A stretch of 64,000 bases of DNA, taken from contig NC_090746.1 in assembly GCF_036898095.1 (NCBI RefSeq), positions 114,865,881-114,929,880 on the forward strand, in the 5' to 3' direction. Positions 47,990-59,465 of the stretch are shown piece after piece; positions within the stretch are counted from its first letter, which is position 1, and every line of letters begins with the position of its first letter. The position numbers and the translations under genes were made by a program. The notes beneath the pieces were generated by a model. The model ran no database searches. It was given only the letters and a program-made list of their open reading frames with translations, and was not told the DNA's origin. The DNA is from Palaemon carinicauda. Lineage: Eukaryota; Arthropoda; Malacostraca; Decapoda; Palaemonidae.

Positions 47990-48340
47990 TCTAGCATATT
48001 GTGTGTATTCAGTTCTATGTCAAGGTACTTTTTCAATTTTGTTTTTAAAATCTGACGTACCTTTTGTCTTTGCCTACACGTACACCAAATAATCTGGCCT
48101 ATTCTTACCACATTCTCCTCTGTCCTCATATACCTGTCAACACTGAGATTACCAAACCATTCTTCTTTGCTCAAGGGGTTAACTACTGCAATGTAATTGT
48201 TCAGTGGTTACTTTCCTCTTGGTAAGGGTAGAAGATACTCTAGCTATGGTAAGCAGCTTTTGTAGGAGGACACTCCAAAATCAAACCTTTGTTCTTGGGT
48301 AGTGCCATAGCCTCTGTAACATGGCTTTCTACTCTCTTAT
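47990..48340 (-). repeat. Dispersed repeat R, inverted copy
   Basis: Reverse complement of the 42970-43190 part of repeat R, including AATTACATTGCAGTAGTTAA and GTTTGATTTTGGAGTGTCC, with a few percent divergence and a different length between these blocks. Confidence 0.82.
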
Positions 48341-49103
48341 GCTCTGTAATTATGATCTGGTCTGAGCAGTTTTTGAAAATGTATCTAGACTATCTGATAT
48401 CGTTTGATATTAGAAGGAGGTAATGGGGAAAGTGCCAGATTGATGAAAAAAAATTTAATAAGGATTTTTACATTTGATGATAATTACTCAGAAAACTAAA
48501 ATTTAATCAGAATTTATAGTGCTGAGAAAATTTTACATGATATTCAAACACTGCAATATGTTTCTTTAACATGAATGAATAATTAATTTTTTGTTATTCA
48601 TTTGTATTTTTGTAGTCTATTAAGATTAAATGAGTGGGATATTCGTTAGTCATGATCATGTATTGAATGCTAATACAATGTAGTAGTATATATCATAGAA
48701 TAAACATGAAATATTGCAATCTTCCTTTTGTAAATTTGAGCAAATTTTTGTACCATGTATGCAGCTTCATCTATTTATAGTTCTTTTATAACAACTCACT
48801 GTGCTATTCATACGAACAGGTACAAGTACATTGTATGGTACAGTATACTCACTTGAGTTTGATCTATATCTACAATACTTTGCTTATAAAGTTCCCTGTT
48901 TACTTACAGCCTAAATTCTATAAGTAAAGAAGAGACAATATTATGACATAAGTTCTGATATGTACAGAAGGATATGCAGGTGCTTTATGTGTAAATACAA
49001 TAATGCTTTTATGATATCTTTGGCAAATGATCTAATAAATATTTTTTGTTATTTTCCTTGCACATGCAGCTCATCCATCTACCTGATCCACATGTTGCAG
49101 GAA
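48341..49103. other. Intergenic, nothing recognised
   Basis: AT-rich sequence downstream of the Ig-domain gene and beyond the tandem array. No frame or element supported. Confidence 0.5.
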
Positions 49104-49475
49104 TTTCAGTATACTGTAAATATATTAAAAAAAAAAGTTAAAACTGCCCTTTTTTTATGTGATAAGAGATTTTAGCTTTTCAGTATACTGTAAATATATT
49201 AAAAAAAGTTAAACTGGCCCTTTTTTATGTGATAATTAAGAGATTTTAGCTTTTCAGTATACTGTAAATATATTAAAAAAAAAGTTAAACTAGCCCTTTT
49301 TATGTGATAATTAAGAGATTTTAGCTTTTCAGTATACTGTAAATATATTAAAAAAAAGTTAAACTAGCCCTTTTTATGTGATAATTAAGAGATTTTAGCT
49401 TTTCAGTATACTGTAAATATATTAAAAAAAAGTTAAACTAGCCCTTTTTATGTGATAATTAAGAGTTTTTAGCCT
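49104..49475 (-). repeat. Tandem array, 74-bp unit, five copies, 3' of the Ig-domain gene
   Basis: Units start CAGTATACTGTAAATATATT at 49107, 49181, 49255, 49330 and 49404, nearly identical except in poly-A length. It ends 95 bp beyond the stop codon of the minus-strand gene, so it probably lies in the 3' UTR or just after it. No unit contains a canonical AATAAA on the minus strand that I can see. Confidence 0.93.
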
Positions 49476-49569
49476 TTTATGTAGTGCTGATGCAGCACAC
49501 ACGCATATTTGAAGTTTATCTTTTTCATTTCCTGTTGCCCGTGACACTTTGTTTTGGTAATGGGATCAG

Positions 49570-49728
49570 TTACTTGCTGAATTGGGCAATATATGTTGTA
49601 CGGAAAGCTTTGATGTCTACAGCGTATTTATTGTTAGCGTGGCATTCGTAGATTCCAGCATCAGCTTGTGATGCAGGGTCAATTTCCATCTTGCTCTTAA
49701 GATAGTTGCCCTTTCTTGTTTCATGAAG
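49570..49728 (-). CDS. oig-4: Secreted single-Ig-domain protein (OIG-4-like), exon 3
   Basis: Terminal exon: 52 codons plus stop TAA (49572-49570), entered in phase 0 after a strong minus-strand acceptor (poly-T then CAG, 49731-49729). It encodes LHETRKGNYLKSKMEIDPAS followed by DAGIYECHANNKYAVDIKAF. The 'D-A-G-x-Y-x-C' signature is the F-strand of an Ig domain; its cysteine should pair with the one in exon 2. 'KSKMEIDPA..ADAG' closely resembles the nematode/insect OIG-4 family, in which the secreted protein stabilises acetylcholine-receptor clusters at muscle synapses. That role is family knowledge, not visible here. The name is from memory; a generic single-Ig secreted protein is the fallback. 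Confidence 0.87.
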   Translation of the reverse strand, partial: LHETRKGNYLKSKMEIDPASQADAGIYECHANNKYAVDIKAFRTTYIAQFSK

Positions 49729-49885
49729 CTGAAAAAAAAAAGGGAAAAATTTATATACATTATAGAATATTGATAACAATAATTTTTTAAGATTGAAATA
49801 ACATGCACAGATAAGGGGATAGTAGGCTAAACTGTATGTACAGTACTTTAATTGAAGATGTGTAAAGAACTCTGAATAAGGGTCT

Positions 49886-50193
49886 TTAACCCTTTTACCC
49901 CCGGGGTATTTGGAAATTTCCAACCCCTAACCCCCAGGGGGTTATTTTTTTCCCAGCACATTTTGCAGTATATTTTTTTTAAATTGCTCTAACAGCCTTA
50001 ATTTTTGTCATAGAGAGGTCAGGTTGGTCTCATTCTCTTGGAAAATGCCTGAATTTTCTCAAAAAATTATCAAAAAATATGAAAAACAAATTTTTAAACA
50101 TTTTTTTGCAAGGACGTACCGGTACGTCCATGGGGGTAAAGGGATGGCTTTTGTGAAACGTACCAGTACGTCCTTTGGGGGTAAAATGGTTAA
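49886..50193 (-). mobile_element. piggyBac-like MITE, copy 3
   Basis: TTAA at both ends; same orientation as copy 2, with the paired GTACCGGTAC / GTACCAGTAC block at the right end. Confidence 0.85.
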
Positions 50194-51490
50194 GGAAAAT
50201 TGGTAGAACATTATGAATTTTATACACTCTCCTCTTTTATAAGTCTCAGCTAGACTAGATGTTGTTGTACTTATTAGGTTTTGTGTTAACTACAGTATAG
50301 GATTTATTTATAACAATTTTGTTTATCATTCTTGTTGAAAGTACCTTATCATGGAAATGTATTTTGTGGGGAAGTATTTGGCAGGAACTTGACCGTTTGA
50401 AGGGAAGGTCACATAACAGGAACAAAATTATCTCTAATCCCTTTAATTATATATTCTCTATATTTTAGTTATCCCTTTTACAACAGAGATATATTTAGGA
50501 TATGTTAATTTCAAATTGTTCGTATCAGTTTTGCTATGAAGGAAGTTATCATGGTATTATAACTGATAGATTTAATTATTTCATTCTTCTGATGCATTGC
50601 CATCTTTACTCCCATGAAGATATACTGCTTTAGTGTAGGCTTTTACTTCTAATATTTTTTAAGTGATGTCACTTTGCATTACAAAGTTTTTTATCCTATA
50701 GGCATAAAATATAGTGCAACTTAATTCGACTTTTTTCCTTTTCTGGATTAGATTTCCCTAAAATACTCATCAAATATATATGATAGGAACTTGCTACCTT
50801 GTTTCACTCAAAAACTACATACTAACCATTGCCTGAACTCTCAACTCTCTCAACAAATCTTTTCCTTAGCTTAAATAGGGGAAGTAAAGAATAATATGTT
50901 TGATTTGTCAAGATGACACTTAAGAATTATTACTTGTCTTTTTTTATGCATTCATTGCAACTACTGCAATGTAATGAGGTTGATATTGCTACACCTTTGT
51001 AACGTCAACTTACTAAGGCCTCCAATCTCTGCAATATCGAAAGATATCAACATTTTAGTGGAGTTGGAAAATTTCAAGACTGATTTTGGAGGGATCATAA
51101 TTTTGATTTTCATTTTGCCCCAATTAGGATTTGTTGATGTGATTATATATCCTTAATGCTTTTTTATATGTTTAGGCAAAAGAATATATTCAAGGAAGTA
51201 AATAATACGGCTAGGTAAAAAGGAAGGAATTGCTATAATGAGCACTACTATTCAAGGTGTGTGCGCCTTACTTTGATTACCAATCCACCCCCTGTTGCCA
51301 GAAGTTATTTGGACACCTTCTTTGTTGTTTAACTAGATGCAGCATTTCTATCCTCTCTAGTTAGGCTTGAAAAGGTAGGTGGTGTTGTAAAAATATATTA
51401 AAGAACTTTACTAATCAAGATCTTGTATCAGAATCTGTAATAGATTGTGCAAGTAATGATAGTGGACTTTTAACTCTTTTAGAGAGTGTA

Positions 51491-51806
51491 TTAACCCTTT
51501 TACCCCCAGGCTATTTGGAAATTTCCAACCCTTAACCCCCAAGGGGTTATTTTTTTCCCAGCGCATTTTGCAGTATATTTTTTTTTAAATTGCTCTAACA
51601 GCCTTAATTTTTGTCATAGAGAGGTCAGGTTGGTCTCATTCTCTTGGAAAATGCCTGAATTTTCAAAAAAAAAAAAAATATCAAAAATATGAAAAAAACA
51701 TTTTTTATAGCATTTTTTTGCAAGGACGTACCGGTACGTCCATGGGGGTAAAGGGATGGCTTTTGTGAAACGTACCAGTACGTCCTTTTGGGGGTAAAAG
51801 GGTTAA
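51491..51806 (-). mobile_element. piggyBac-like MITE, copy 4
   Basis: TTAA at 51491-51494 and 51803-51806; same orientation as copies 2 and 3. Confidence 0.86.
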
Positions 51807-51974
51807 AATGTAAATAAAACAGAAAAGCTCCTTTAAACTGCAAGACTGAGGTACCACAATATTTTTGTAATTTTGATCATCATTAGTGTCAGGGCTTTTG
51901 TAATGGGAGTTAATTTTATTTACTCTTTCCACTCTCCTCTGTCTTGGTTGCTCTGATGGATTTCCTGTCTGTTC

Positions 51975-52282
51975 TTAACCATTTTACCCTCAGGCTCTTT
52001 GGAAATTTCCAACCCTTAACCCCCAAGGGGTTATTTTTTTCCCAGCACATTTAGCAGTATATTTTTTTTTAAATTGCTCTAACAACCTTAATTTTTGTCA
52101 TAGAGAGGTCAGGTTGGTCTTATTCTCTTGGAAAATGTGAATATTTTTAAAAAATTATCAAAAATATGAAAAAAAAAATGTTAATAGCATTTTTTTGCAA
52201 TGACGTACCAGTACGTCCATGGGGGTAAAGGGATGGGTTTTGTGAAACGTACCAGTACGTCCTTTGGGGGTAAAAGGGTTAG
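51975..52282 (-). mobile_element. piggyBac-like MITE, copy 5
   Basis: TTAA at the left end. The right flank reads TTAG, a one-base change in the target duplication. It lies 168 bp from copy 4 in the same orientation. Confidence 0.84.
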
Positions 52283-52575
52283 CTTTGATCTATACTATTT
52301 CCTCATGATCTTCATAGCCTTCCCATTGGAAATAGCTGCAATATTTACATTCGATATATACCACTTTTATCAATGATTTCCTATACATTTCCCTTATCCT
52401 ACTTGTGATTACAGTAGTAATGATTCTCCTTGCCCATGACTTTGTGGATCTTCCCACTGGTTCCTATCCTGCTACTGTACTTCCATACCGACATGAATTT
52501 TCAGTATGACTAAAAGTTTGGAACTGTGGTCGAAGAGATAATTGAAAAACAAATAACGTTTTTAAGAATAGATTA

Positions 52576-52641
52576 CATTTGGAAAAGTTATAAATATTTT
52601 TGCCATTGCATTTGGAAAAGTTATAAATATTTTTGCCATTT
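52576..52641 (+). repeat. 33-bp direct duplication
   Basis: Two copies of a unit starting CATTTGGAAAAGTTATAAAT, at 52576-52608 and 52609-52641. Confidence 0.9.
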
Positions 52642-53476
52642 AAAAATAGAGATTATTTTGATGGGGATTTGATTAGAATGGGAATAACATTGAAATTTCA
52701 GTAAACTGCTGTAAAGTATATAAAAGTTAGGACAACCTAAAACATGCTTGTTAGAGAAGTTGTTGGAAAACCTTGGGATAATTTTTGAGTTGAAGTACAG
52801 TACAGCTTTTGTAGAAGCTGATGGCAGGTCAGATATGTTTTAAGATTTGATCCTGAGTTATAAAGAGATGTTTGATATTTCTTTTTGAAGTGTATATTAG
52901 GACATGGATGGAAGAAGATTCTGACAAAAATTAATAAAGGCATAAAACCTCTTATTTCAGGACAAAAGGTTTGCATATGATCAGGCTGTGTAATGAGCAC
53001 GTAGTAGTAAATGAATAAGAAAAAGTTTGATGAAAGAAAAACTTATTATTGGAGAGTTGCTGTGCAGTTTCTAAAGACTCCTGTGTAAGTCTAGAACAGG
53101 GAATCAAATATGACATGAATGCTAAAAATTTTATCCTCTGTTGCTCTAGGACCAGTGTATCAATATGCAATGCACGGATTCAGAAATGTATATAAAGGGG
53201 ACCCAGGAATTCAGACTCATTTAAACTCTCCAGATATCTTAGTAGCTGAAATTTATCTGCTACAAGGGGCGTCATATTCGGTGTCTTATAAAGTGTACCA
53301 ACCGTGTGTCACACGACCGAAACCACGCAAACGCCTCTCCGCTAGCGAACGGTGAAAGTTTCAATGGGGCAGCCGCAGCGCCAACTTCTGTAGAGTCTGC
53401 CATAGTACCAACGATGGAGGGGCGAGGGGGTATGGGTGGAAGGCGGTGGGAGCGAGTCGACTTCCGGGGTCACCAA

Positions 53477-53563
53477 TGTAACGGGCCGAGAGAAGGTTGT
53501 GAACTCAAACTCAGTTGCTTTCACACTGCCTTTGAGTTCACAACCTTCTCTCGGCCCGTTACA
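53477..53563. repeat. Perfect 33-bp inverted repeat (hairpin, 21-nt loop)
   Basis: The arm 53477-53509 (TGTAACGGGCCGAGAGAAGG...) and 53531-53563 are exact reverse complements, with a 21-base loop. Confidence 0.95.
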
Positions 53564-53963
53564 AAAGGAACCATCTTCTCAGTTGACTGCCAGCACACCG
53601 ATGCCACATCAAACACTCAACAACCATTCGTGAACAAAGGCTCCACTCCCTTACATGAGGCTAGGGTGGAGGGAGAGTTTTAGAGACCACACTGCACCTC
53701 CCAAAAATAAGTTTTTCCTTTATCACATCACTTTTTTTTAGGGTTGAAATACTATGTGGTCTCCAAGGCCTTAGTACCATAGTATTAATAAGTATACTCA
53801 TGCTGATTCCCAGATCACCGTTTGCAACCAGGCAAAACCTACATGAGTAAGAAGAAAAACTAACAAGTCTAACTCTTACCTAAGAAGGGCCCAGTTCATT
53901 TGGTCCTTCTTTCTGGACTACCCCTGGAGGGGTCACGAATGCGCCAAATGCAATGCATGAATA

Positions 53964-54251
53964 TTATACTTCTTTGATTTGTTTCAGGTAGTGTTTAATA
54001 AACACCCTATGTTCAGACCATCCCATAGAACTTTGGATGTCCTGAAATTGCATGTGAGGAAAGAAGGCTAATGAAGAGGCAATTATTCTCATATCGTGAG
54101 TTTTAGGGCTGAAGACAGGATCAGCTTTTTTAATAAAGATCATCAAAATACACATAGCCCCTGTTGAAAAGGATTTCTTGATCTGAGTATTTTGAAACAT
54201 ACTACCATCTGATGATGTGAATTTCTGTAAACATAATTTTATGGTCGACAT
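53964..54251 (-). pseudogene. DIRS tyrosine-recombinase C-terminus
   Basis: A 95-residue minus-strand open stretch. It contains the H-x-x-R box in SPKTHDMRIIASSLAFF and the nucleophile region SMGWSEHRVFIKHYLKQIKE, aligned with the intact recombinase's GHDPRKVASS and GWKSSRVFFKHYAKQ. The catalytic His, Arg and Tyr are kept, but the N-terminal half and the first arginine are not readable upstream. This makes the surrounding inverted-repeat element DIRS-like. Confidence 0.8.
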
Positions 54252-57200
54252 AGGATGGAGGTTGCTGTCTCATGACTCTAGAGCTGAGATATAAAGCGTA
54301 TCTCATCTCTGAAGAGGCATTTCCATTTTGGTTAGAAGAAGGATGGAAGAATTATAAAGTTGACCAAAGACTCAAAAAGCCTACCCCTAGACCAAGAAAC
54401 TACAGGATTGAGTGGAGATGGTCTGCAAAGCAAAAGACTGAATGATCTTATGAAACATGTCCAAACCACACATGATAGGTGTGGTTGAAGTGAACTTATA
54501 TGACAGTACTGTATAGCTGTTGGCTGGAGCCTCCTCTCCTCCAAGAGGTGGATCAGAAAGGAAACCAAGAAGTTCGGTGTTACCTGATGAAGTGACTGAT
54601 TCCATAGAAAAGCCTACCACATCTTTCATGCAGATTGTTGTTTTGTGGATGAAGCTCTCTTGCAGCACATCAAATAAGTCGAGTTGTGTGCTGAGAAAAC
54701 ATTTTAGAAAATACATTAGAGAAAATACAAGTGTGAAGGTTTTGTGCCAGAAAGGAGGAAACAAAGATAATCCACCTTCCTACTTCACGATACTGCTGTA
54801 CAGACTGAAGTGGGTACATTCAAGGTCTCAGGTGCCAAATCAGTAGGTACAAGTGTTGTGGTTATTGGGCCAAAGTTGTGCTATGAGCATGGTTTCCTCT
54901 AAAAAAACTCTGAAGAATAATCAAAGCCTTCAAAATTAATCTCAGTAAACAGATTGACGACCATCTGTTCCATTTGATGTCATTGAATGGCAATTCTTTA
55001 TACAGTATTCTGAAAAATAATGGACTTACGAAAATGTGCATCCATCACAGGATTGCCTGGGGTTACCTACTAAATCCCTCACCTCTACATCCAGTGGGTT
55101 CTCCTCCCCTCACTACAGAGCTCCCATAGATCCTTCTTTGGAAGCTGGGAACTTGAGGGCTAGCCACACCCATAAGCCTAGAACCAGAGGGGAGAGACCC
55201 CATTGGGGCTTCCTTGGAAGCTGGTAACCTGAAGGTTTAGACACAGCTTAATCTCCAGGTGGGAGTAGAAGGGAAGCAGAAAGCAGGTCAACAGCACCTT
55301 GAGTGGGCTGACCATAGAAGGAGCGGATTGATGCCTCTATTCTATTTATAAGTAAGAAGTCCATGGAAAATGCAAACGTACCAAATCCTTTTGGAAGAAT
55401 AAGCTGCTTAGTAGAGCCCTGACTAGGCAGCAAGATATCTCTGGAGGGATACCTCTTTTAGAAACCCAAAGGTTCTTCTGGAGAACCCAGCAGTAAGGCT
55501 TCCTCTTATGAGGAATCTAGGTTGTTCTTAGATTCAAAGTCCACAACATGGCTTGGGTCCCGGTCCACTATGATCATATTCCCGAAGCCCCTAACCACTG
55601 AAATTGCTTTATCAAGGCTAATTAGATCTGAACCTGTTTTGGGTTAGCCGAGTTATCACATCTAACTCGGATTCATCTTGGTATAATATCATTAATTTGT
55701 AATAGAAATATTTTAAACGAAAAAATTTCCATTTTAAATTTATTTTGGAAAGGGGTAGTAAATCTCCCATCCCCCTCCTATAAGGGCCACCAAACTAAAA
55801 GAGAGACAGGCTCACAAGAGTCACAACACAAGTAAGTACTGTACCTACTTAACAAAGATATTTAATTCAGTAAGACAGGCTACAGTCCATCGTAACCCTA
55901 ATATCATATTGCCCTCGTGGTTTACCAACCCAAGGGTTATAGGAACAAAATACAGTACTATAATAGAGCCTCTTAAATCTTAAGATAGAAAGAGATTCAA
56001 TTAACAATATAGGATTCTATCATACCTCTCTTTTCTCCGTCCAATATTTACATCTGATAAATATGGAAGGCGAACTACGGTACATGTAAGAAGTGATAGC
56101 TAACTTGCCAGCCCTCTCATCTCATGCTCATATACCCAATTAGAGGAGAGCGGGAATAATACTTCTCTACAATATTTAGTATTCCAATACATGTATGTAT
56201 GAGAGAATACTGTCTGATTAACAGGTTATCACTTTCACAATCAATTACATGATTATCTAGTTTATAAACTATTGTGATACAGCTAAATAACTAGACGAAT
56301 ACTGTAGAACTAACCGGCCACAATTATAAAACACCTTTTTCTGGATTCAACTAACATTAATCCAGTAAACTAATGCAGTTACAATAAAAAGTAATTATAA
56401 TCTCCATGTAACCCACTAGACAACCTCCAATGAGGTTATGCTAGCCTTGCCATACTTATAGATGCCGCAAAGTTAACCTTCCTTTGTGTTTCATGACTAA
56501 CTAGTTATTAGAACTCTTTTGATTAATGAAATTGGTTACAAAAAAACCACCTGCAATTAAATCAACCCCACCCTTCGACAGTTAAACTATAATTATGAAA
56601 TAAGTGACAAAATAGCTAAGCCAGTTAAGTCAGAAACTGAATCTAATTATGGATTAATTAGGTAAAGTATCAATATAACAAAGGGAGAGATAATTAACAA
56701 AAACCCAATCATGAATAGAAAGACATGCATGAAAGCTAACAAAAGCGATTGAGTTGGTGACCAAACAAACATTTCAATAACAATCACAATTACTCAACTG
56801 CCAGTGTTTAGACATGTTTTATATGAATTAATTAGCTAAAAGAAGAAACCACCTGAAATCAAGGACTTAATGATGTTCTTAATAATCCAATATGAGACTA
56901 GACATGTCTTTGTGTTGCAGACGACGAGAAATGAATGATGGTTTAGGGTTTGTTGTGTTGGTATGCTGGCAGTCAACCGAGAGGATGGTTCCTGTCTTTG
57001 AAGCCGCACATGACGTGCCAAGCCGAGATCAAATGAACTTGAACTTTTGGGTCTCCCTTATACATAATACACTGGCAATAGTGCAGGGAATATAATATTT
57101 CTTTGGTATTTATGTTGTATTGTATTCCCTGTTGTAGCTTAACACAGGAAAGTTCTTGGAGACCACTTGCACTTTTAACTTCCAAAATTTATTGTGTAAA

Positions 57201-57564
57201 CCCCAGGAATATTTTAAAGAAATTTTAAAGAAATTTAATACAAAGAAATAAGCAATGATATTATTCAGGAAAGAAGAGGAATGATTACTTTTTTGTTGGG
57301 AAGAAAGAAAAGTATATTAAACAAATTATTTCTCAGGTACCACCAAATATTCTTCTTAAACATAGGCAAGTTAAAGAATTCATTTAACATAAAGCAGAGT
57401 AAAGAGTTCCACACTAGAAATGAATATGTAGAAATAATCAACCAATTAACCCTAAAGCTCACCATTGCCCAATGGTATTTACATATATATAAAAAAACTC
57501 TTGAGAGTACGAAGTCATTGGATGAATTAAGGGCAATGGTCTAACAGACATGCCAAAGTGAATG

Positions 57565-57875
57565 TTAACCCTTTTACCCCTAGGGTATTTGGAACTTTCC
57601 AACCCTTAACCCCCCCAGCATTTTTTTTTTTCAAGCACATTTTGCAATATATATTTTTCAAATTGCTCTAACAGCCTTAATTTTTGTCATAGAGAGGGCA
57701 GGTTGGTCTCATTCTTTTGGAAAATGCCTGAAGTTTCTCATAAAGTTATCAAAAATATGCAAAAAAAAAAATGTAAATAGCAGTTTTTTGCAAGGACGTA
57801 CCAGTACATCCATGGGGTTAAAGGGATGAGTTTTGTGAAACGTACTAGTACGTCCATTGGGGGTAAAAGGGTTAA
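57565..57875 (-). mobile_element. piggyBac-like MITE, copy 6
   Basis: TTAA at 57565-57568 and 57872-57875. More diverged than the others, for example CCAGTACATCC in place of the usual palindrome. Confidence 0.84.
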
Positions 57876-58554
57876 TTGAATTCAGGAGCCTAGTTATTGT
57901 ATAAGCAAAGCTTTTGTTTCAACCTTATCAAGAAATGTTGCAGATCACAGAGAACAGATCCATCTTGTATTACGCTAAATTTGGTGCTCAGATAATCCTG
58001 TATATGAATATGTCAGGAATTTTAATGAATGAAGATTTTCTATGTGGCATTTCACAACTTGATAACCATAGTTATCATACTGTGAATATCTTATTATTAG
58101 ATAGATTGATTGCTTTAGTTTATTTCTATTTTATTTCTTTTCATACTGTGTGCTTAGTTCTCTTTGGATTTCCTTATAAGAAATATGCAAAGTTCTAATG
58201 TTTTACTCACGTACTCGCTGACAAATTTGAGATTAGCTGAATGTCAGTTTAGATACTGTATTGTGTTTATAGATTCCATTTTCTGGGAAAGCAGTTTTTA
58301 TTAATTGAAATATTACCACAAGATATTAAACTAAGGGAAGATTGTGTTTTCAAGTTTTGTATCTCGGAGACTAAATTTGAGTTTGGTAGTTTAATGCTCT
58401 TGGCAATAAAAACACAGTAACAGTATTCAAAATCAGTTGGATTGGGTTGGAACTTTTCAATGTTTTTTTCTTTTCTTTTAATATACTGTTTTATTGTGAT
58501 TTATTGTAGCTACCAAAAGAAGTATCCTTTTTCTCCTAAAAAACTGAAACTCAC

Positions 58555-58704
58555 CTGCATATATTTGTGAGCATACAGCTCAACTCCATCCTTGAACCAT
58601 GTTATTTGAGGCAGTGGAGCTCCTTTGGCAACACAAAGAAACACGATTTTGTGACCAAGCACATACTGGTAGTTGAAATGGGAAGATTTTGTTATCTTGG
58701 CACC
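58555..58704 (-). CDS. oig-4: Secreted single-Ig-domain protein (OIG-4-like), exon 2
   Basis: 150 bp, 50 codons, phase 0 at both ends. Acceptor TTTTGCAG (58705-58710 region) and donor GTGAGT from 58554. It encodes the first half of the Ig fold: YVLGHKIVFLCVAKGAPLPQ then ITWFKDGVELYAHKYMQ. The cysteine in FLCVA (B strand) and the tryptophan in ITWFKDG (C strand) are the standard core residues. With exon 3 they form one I-set-like domain of about 95 residues. 'GA(K/R)I...G.F...YVLGHKI' before the first cysteine is a feature I associate with OIG-4 proteins. Confidence 0.88.
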
Positions 58705-58787
58705 CTGCAAAATATTGAAAGGATTTTAGCATTATTTTGAATTGAAGAATGTTCGCCTGAAGATCATTGCCGTGAGATGAAAAGTAA

Positions 58788-58984
58788 CTATAGTCCATTT
58801 CTTTTAGCGAGTCATATTTGCACCGACTCGCAGCAGTACCCTTTTAGCTCGGAAAAGTTTCCTTATCGCTGATTGGTTGGACAAGATAATTCTAACCAAT
58901 CAGCAACCAGGAAACTCTTACGAGCTAAAAGGGCACCGTTGCGAGTCGGTGCAAATATGACTTGCTAAAAGAAATGGACTATAG
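58788..58984. mobile_element. 197-bp foldback MITE
   Basis: Arms of about 75 bp starting CTATAGTCCATTTCTTTTAG are near-perfect inverted copies (58788-58862 and 58910-58984), around a centre containing CTGATTGGTTGG. It lies in intron 1 of the Ig-domain gene. No coding capacity; superfamily not assigned. Confidence 0.92.
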
Positions 58985-59465
58985 TGTTAAATGCTTCCAT
59001 GAGTATACAGTACATATAAGGTATTAATTATGATATGTCAAAATATTGTAGTGTAACAAAATATGTTGTTGCACTGCATGAAAGATTTAGCTATATTAAA
59101 ATGGATTGCAGTTTTACTTTCATTTTGTATGATTCTTTTATAAAGTAGTAAGGTTATAAGCTTGTCTCAGAAATCAATTATTAGTTGGAACAATGATATT
59201 TTAGACAATTTGAGAATTAGGTTGTCATTTTATGTTATGGAATGAAAGTTTTATATTTATTAAGTTAGATTTGTTTAAAGTTTTAAGTTTTTATAACATT
59301 AAAAGTGTAAAATATTGCAGCCAGCTTATAACCTTTCCAAAATACTTTTTAATCACAATATCTGTTTAACTACTGTACTCTATCTTTTATTACCGGTAGG
59401 TCTTTTTTTAAATCCTTTTAAGATCAGTGCTATTGCGTGTTAGTATAGACTTACAGATAAGTTAC
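58985..59465 (-). other. Intron 1 of the Ig-domain gene, remaining part
   Basis: AT-rich; nothing recognised. Confidence 0.6.

Larger units (their letters stand above)
53140..57190 (-). mobile_element. DIRS-like inverted-repeat element, family W, copy 2 (decayed)
   Basis: Outer arms 53150-53230 and 57025-57110 and inner arms 53565-53660 and 56920-57010 are inverted copies (for example AGTTGACTGCCAGCA and its complement TGCTGGCAGTCAACC). The left arm carries an extra ~330 bp containing a perfect hairpin. The only recognisable coding relic is a recombinase C-terminus on the minus strand. 54260-55640 has scraps in that orientation (55433-55248 includes QGSTKQLILPKG); 55640-56880 is AT-rich with nothing recognised. 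Confidence 0.6.
49729..58554 (-). other. Large intron 2 of the Ig-domain gene
   Basis: 8.8 kb holding four piggyBac-like MITEs, a small 33-bp duplication and the 53.1-57.2 kb DIRS-like relic. The remaining parts (50194-51490, 52283-53139, 57191-57564, 57876-58554) are AT-rich with no exon or element recognised. Confidence 0.75.

Noticed and set aside
49104..49475. CRISPR-like regular repeats
   Set aside because: The repeats are head-to-tail with no unique spacers, in an animal genome.
53306..53683. 125-codon frame, GC-rich, possibly a real small gene
   Set aside because: It lies inside the arm of an inverted-repeat element and crosses the perfect hairpin.
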